Shown piece by piece: positions 60,507 to 64,000 of a stretch of 64,000 nucleotides of DNA; position 1 is the stretch's first letter, and each line of letters opens with the position of its first letter. The position numbers and the translations under genes are program-made. The stretch spans positions 62,090,370 through 62,154,369 of the forward strand of contig CM049307.1 of NCBI GenBank assembly GCA_026874595.1, written 5' to 3'. This DNA comes from Sipunculus nudus (lineage: Eukaryota > Annelida > Sipuncula > Golfingiida > Sipunculidae). The notes below the pieces were generated by a model. It was not told the DNA's origin. It made no database searches and worked only from the letters and a program-made list of their open reading frames with translations.

Positions 60507-60782
60507 ATGCCTGCGCCAATGCGGAGCTCGATGTGCGTCACTGCAAGAGAAGAAATTCGCAAACAGTGGGGTATAACTGACCTCTGGGTACAACAGCAAG
60601 TTAGTATAGACACTATCCTGAACGATGACGATTGCTTCCCGTGTATTCCAAAAATTCGGTGCGACCAAGCACATCGACCACAGTTCAAAACCGCCGATTT
60701 TAGATACCTGCAACGTGATTGGTTAAATATTACTCAGGAGGGTATTCCACAGAGAAAGCAACGCCTGGTGGCCAAAACCTGA
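60507..60782 (+). CDS. Unidentified 91-residue open frame, conserved between duplicate units
   Basis: The product begins MPAPMRSSMCVTAREEIRKQ and is mixed hydrophilic with no domain, signal or membrane segment that I recognise. Its counterpart at 51070 shares the first 45 residues but is broken. A single uninterrupted frame here may be chance. It could be an exon relic or the 5' part of a repeat. No splice or promoter evidence. Confidence 0.25.
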   Translation: MPAPMRSSMCVTAREEIRKQWGITDLWVQQQVSIDTILNDDDCFPCIPKIRCDQAHRPQFKTADFRYLQRDWLNITQEGIPQRKQRLVAKT

Positions 60783-61675
60783 TGGACACGCCGGTTTCGT
60801 GCAGCGGTTACAGCGGAGCGAATAGATTAGCATAGCGTTACCGCTACCAATGGAGCGTACATTTAGTGAAATTGCATGTAGCCTGTTCTACCAGTAAATG
60901 AACACTGAAATTTGGCAATTATTCTCTTTAAGATAAGATCACATAGTTTGACACTATAGCTGATGAGGAACTAAACACTTTATGAAAAACTTCATGTCTG
61001 AAACCATCATTTTCATTGTAATGTTACCAGTATATGGTGTTCATAATTTTACCCGAGGTGTTTGCAATACCAGGAGAACGGATTAAGAAAAAGTATAAAA
61101 GTATAAAAGCTAAATCTTCTGTGCCGTGAAAATATGTGCTGCAAAATGTTATCTTTTATAATATCTCAATGTGTGCTTTATATCGTTATATATCGTAAAA
61201 TTCTTAATAATTGCTCCGGACTATCTCGCTTTTTTTGAGTAGATACATTGCGATTTCCGTGACACTGGCCGGCATCATTACGCCAAACAATGGTGTATGC
61301 CTTGGGGGATTCAGTGATTACAGGCAGCAATCATGTTTATATAATTAAACAAATGAAAAAGCCCATATACACATATATAATTGGCTGGTTTATTAAGCGG
61401 ATGTTTTCCATGTTTTTCAACCCGTCATATCGTATTTTTTCTTTATAATACCTCATTTATTTTGGTCCTTCAGCTTTGTCCCGTGAGAGCCTGGGACAAC
61501 CCATGAATTCAAATTTAAAAAAAAATCAAGCTTCCCTCAGCAACACAGTCTGATATTTTCTAGAATCAAATCCCATTTTCGCGGGATCATTTCCGCGACT
61601 GCATAGCCGGACCACAAGCGGATGCCAAGATCTCCTTTACATGTGGATTAAAAATTCATTGGTGAAAGAACCCGA

Positions 61676-61747
61676 AGGTCCTACCGAGATTTGAACTCGG
61701 ATCGCTGGATTCAAAGTCCAGAGTGCTTACCATTACACCATAGGACC
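61676..61747 (-). tRNA. tRNA-Gln (anticodon TTG), copy 2
   Basis: 72 nt, the same as copy 1 except for one base in the D-loop (position 20 T to A). All stems pair and the anticodon is TTG. A minus-strand T5 tract about 22-27 nt downstream is conserved in position. Being a duplicate in spacer copy 2, it may be functional. Confidence 0.94.
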
Positions 61748-62454
61748 CCTACATTTGTGCGTCTTTACGGCTATCTACTATCTACTAATTTAAAAATGCA
61801 CATGCTTCTGTGTAATTATATTTTTTGCAGGCGGCCGTATATAACATACATATACAGGTCTGTGTAAAGTTCTAAACTCAGTCGGGGATTATTTGGCTAG
61901 ATATAGGCTATCATTTGAAAATTTAAATACTATGGTGTCTTCGAATCTATATGTGCCTATATAAAGGTGCACAGCTGAACATGGCTCAAACACGGAGCTG
62001 TTGAGATTTGCAGACCGTGCCATTTCATTGTTGTTACTTACTGGAGGGAATCATTCTTCACCAGATGTCACCATCTGTTCCTATCATTAACTGCGCGTAA
62101 CTTCAGATCCTATTTATCCTAATCCGTCAATCATCATGCTGAAACTTTGAACAACTGAAAATGGCGCATCTGACTAAAGACAATTGGACAGCACATGTGA
62201 ACGTGTCTTTTTTATATCACCATTAATTTGTGAATTTATATTTATAGATGTCTGCAATCTCCTAATAATATCTCGGGAACTCCGATTGGTGACTGTTATT
62301 CAATTCTCAAAGCAGATAAGTACCTTGTCACTTCTATAATTCCACCTTTTGTTATCGCATATGACAGTAACTATATATATACCTCTAACTGAGAGCTCAT
62401 GGTGCTGCAGCAAGCAAGCCACTTATACTTTAGTCTTTACTCGAAACGCGGATA

Positions 62455-63050
62455 CATTATGCAGTGTAATGTTTTTATTTCGAGTTACAATTTTTTCTTC
62501 CCCGTGTACTTCATGATAAAATATACTTGGTTGAGGTCAGAGCGACCCTTTGATTTCCATTAGCAAAAAGGTGACTTCTCGTGAATGTGTCTCGAAAACT
62601 TATCTTAAATTCATCGATATAATTGCGTATTTATCAAATAAAAGCTTATGTAAACATGTTAGTTTGATGTGATGTTTCACCGCATATGTTGGCCGGTTAT
62701 GTAATGGATTATAATAGAGGGTTGGCAAATTTCCACGGTCGCCCTGGGCAGCATAAAAGCTAGGTACGCCGCAGAAGAGAACAGCGTAGACATGGTTAGG
62801 CAGAGGTTTACTGGAATCACGGGCCAAGGGAACACGTGCTCCATGGATGCGTGCCAGGACCATGCATTCCTGGACAGCGACTTTGACTTTGTATATGTGA
62901 TTAGTAATAATGTAATAATTTAATACGTAAAGTCATATCAGATGAAATATATTCTTAAATTCAGGGTTAAATCAGATTGTTGCTTAGAAACGGAAACCTA
63001 CCTACCGGATCACATAGAAGCCATATTTGGATAATATATATTTCATCTCT
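62455..63050. repeat. R block, copy 2
   Basis: Matches 53290-53775 and 47330-48090 (gcagcaagcaagcc, tgcagtgtaa, gagcgaccc, actggaatcacgggccaaggg, gatgcgtgccaggaccatgcattcctgg). It runs straight into the RT fragment with no PLE, giving the pre-insertion state of the locus. Confidence 0.8.
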
Positions 63051-63059
63051 TCTTGCACC

Positions 63060-64000
63060 GGCGGTTAATGAACTTTAAGAACTGATAACTGATATAACTG
63101 ATTGCATGAATACTGAACTGAGTAATCTTGTTCAATGGCTGAATGCAAATAAATAAACACTGAATTCTAAGAAAACTCATTAAATATTTTTCAGCCTTAT
63201 TAAACGAAGAATTAATGTTAATAAGAGTAGTATGATTAATGGTGACAGTATTTCCAGAGTAGAATTTACAAAGGTTTTAAGAGTAATAATTGATTCACAA
63301 TTCAAATGGACGAAGCACATACAGCACATGAAGACTAAAATTTCTAAAGGTATAAGAATTATAAGAAAAGCAATGAAGATGTTGCAAGAGTCTCCTTTTA
63401 TTACACTTTATTATTCTTTTATCTTACCATATTCAACGTATTGTATTGAGGTGTGGGGTTCTGCAGCGGTGTCTGCACTACTGCAAGTGCACTGTTTAGA
63501 CTGCAGACTAGAGCTGTACGAATGATCACCTCATCTCCATATAATTAAAATACACAAAATCTGTTTATTACCCTAAGGTTACTAACCCTAGAAAATATCT
63601 ACAGTTATAGGGTTGGTTTATTATTTAATGTATAAGATGAATTATGAAATGTCACCTTTTATTGTTTCTAAATTATTTTGCAAAATCTTAGATGTTCATC
63701 ATCACAGAACAAGAAGAAGGCTTTTTTCCCCTTATGCCAGTATGTAAAACGACAGTTTACAGTAAAACTTTTCAATTCAAAGGGGTTGGAAGTTTGATTA
63801 TTATAATTAAAGATATTGATCCTTGTTTTGCAATAGCAAAATTAAAACGTCGTCTGATAGGAAATTTTTTTCCTCCACTTAAGAACCAAATTAATTATAT
63901 TTTACTTCATTTTCATAATCAAATGTTTCTTAGTTTGTTTTTCTCTGTACTGCAAAAGTGTAATTTTAGTTGTCTTATTGCACTATGCCTGAACTATATG
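63060..64000 (+). pseudogene. Non-LTR reverse transcriptase 3' fragment, unit 2 (runs off the window)
   Basis: The best-kept piece is 63232-63525, coding MINGDSISRVEFTKVLRVII, TKHIQHMKTKISKGIRIIRK and then YYSFILPYSTYCIEVWGSAA. Later pieces (HHHRTRRRLFSP, AKLKRRLIG) complete the RT C-terminus. It is truncated at its 5' end, so never functional here. The 3' UTR continues to the window end. Confidence 0.78.

Larger units (their letters stand above)
58670..62455. repeat. Spacer S, copy 2 of the segmental duplication
   Basis: Counterpart of 48110-53290, same orientation, with the tRNA-Gln gene in the same place. It lacks the pogo MITE and two other insertions of copy 1. It contains (TA)n at 58903-58950 and about 59830-59882. 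Confidence 0.78.

Overview
This is eukaryotic (metazoan) nuclear DNA. It is AT-rich, full of microsatellites and transposon debris, and holds one recognisable intron-containing host gene. The gene structure, Penelope-like and Jockey/CR1-like retroelements, tRNA-derived SINEs, pogo-type and hAT-like DNA transposon ends and long poly(G) tracts suggest a marine invertebrate. A lophotrochozoan, probably a mollusc, is my best guess, but the sequence alone does not prove it. Most long open frames run through (TA)n, (TC)n or poly(G) tracts or decayed repeats and are not genes.

Layout. 1-4240: intergenic, with microsatellites and a 240-bp MITE with perfect 40-bp terminal inverted repeats. 4240-4471: a compact promoter with two CCAAT boxes, a TCTCGCGAGA palindrome and a TTTGAA (CHR-like) site. 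4472-17663: a complete 14-coding-exon cyclin F (CCNF) gene on the + strand. I rebuilt it from splice sites and reading phase: 2346 nt, 781 residues, all introns GT-AG, with F-box, MRYIL cyclin box and SGYEGDQE motif. Its introns carry a full-length SINE with target-site duplication and two copies of a GGTTCTCAGGCAC MITE. 17664 to about 20030: 3' UTR ending at AATAAA. 20620-21780: tandem repeats (about 130-bp monomers, about 260-bp dimers) with a palindromic GGTGGCGCCACC core. 21972-24062 and 27984-29981: two unrelated terminal-inverted-repeat elements of about 2 kb whose arms are arrays of short palindromes. The first contains a decayed retrotransposon fragment. 24063-36480: mostly decayed repeats. 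36488-38615: a 5'-truncated non-LTR retrotransposon with an intact 604-residue reverse transcriptase frame and poly(A) tail. 38616-47080: gene-poor, with a 1.06-kb pogo-type element, hAT-like ends and many poly(G) tracts.

47080-64000: a tandem segmental duplication with remnants of three units. Each full unit has a spacer carrying a tRNA-Gln(UUG) gene, a conserved R block and the 3' part of a non-LTR reverse transcriptase. The upstream R block carries a micro-inversion of about 200 bp. The first full unit was invaded by a Penelope-like element (RT plus GIY-YIG, now broken). A stretch including that element was then tandemly duplicated, and the second copy lost about 1.4 kb.

Functionally the window holds one cell-cycle ubiquitin-ligase gene and two tRNA-Gln genes. 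The rest is mobile elements, their remains and simple repeats. Divergence values, family names and expression were not computed; statements on these are inference.
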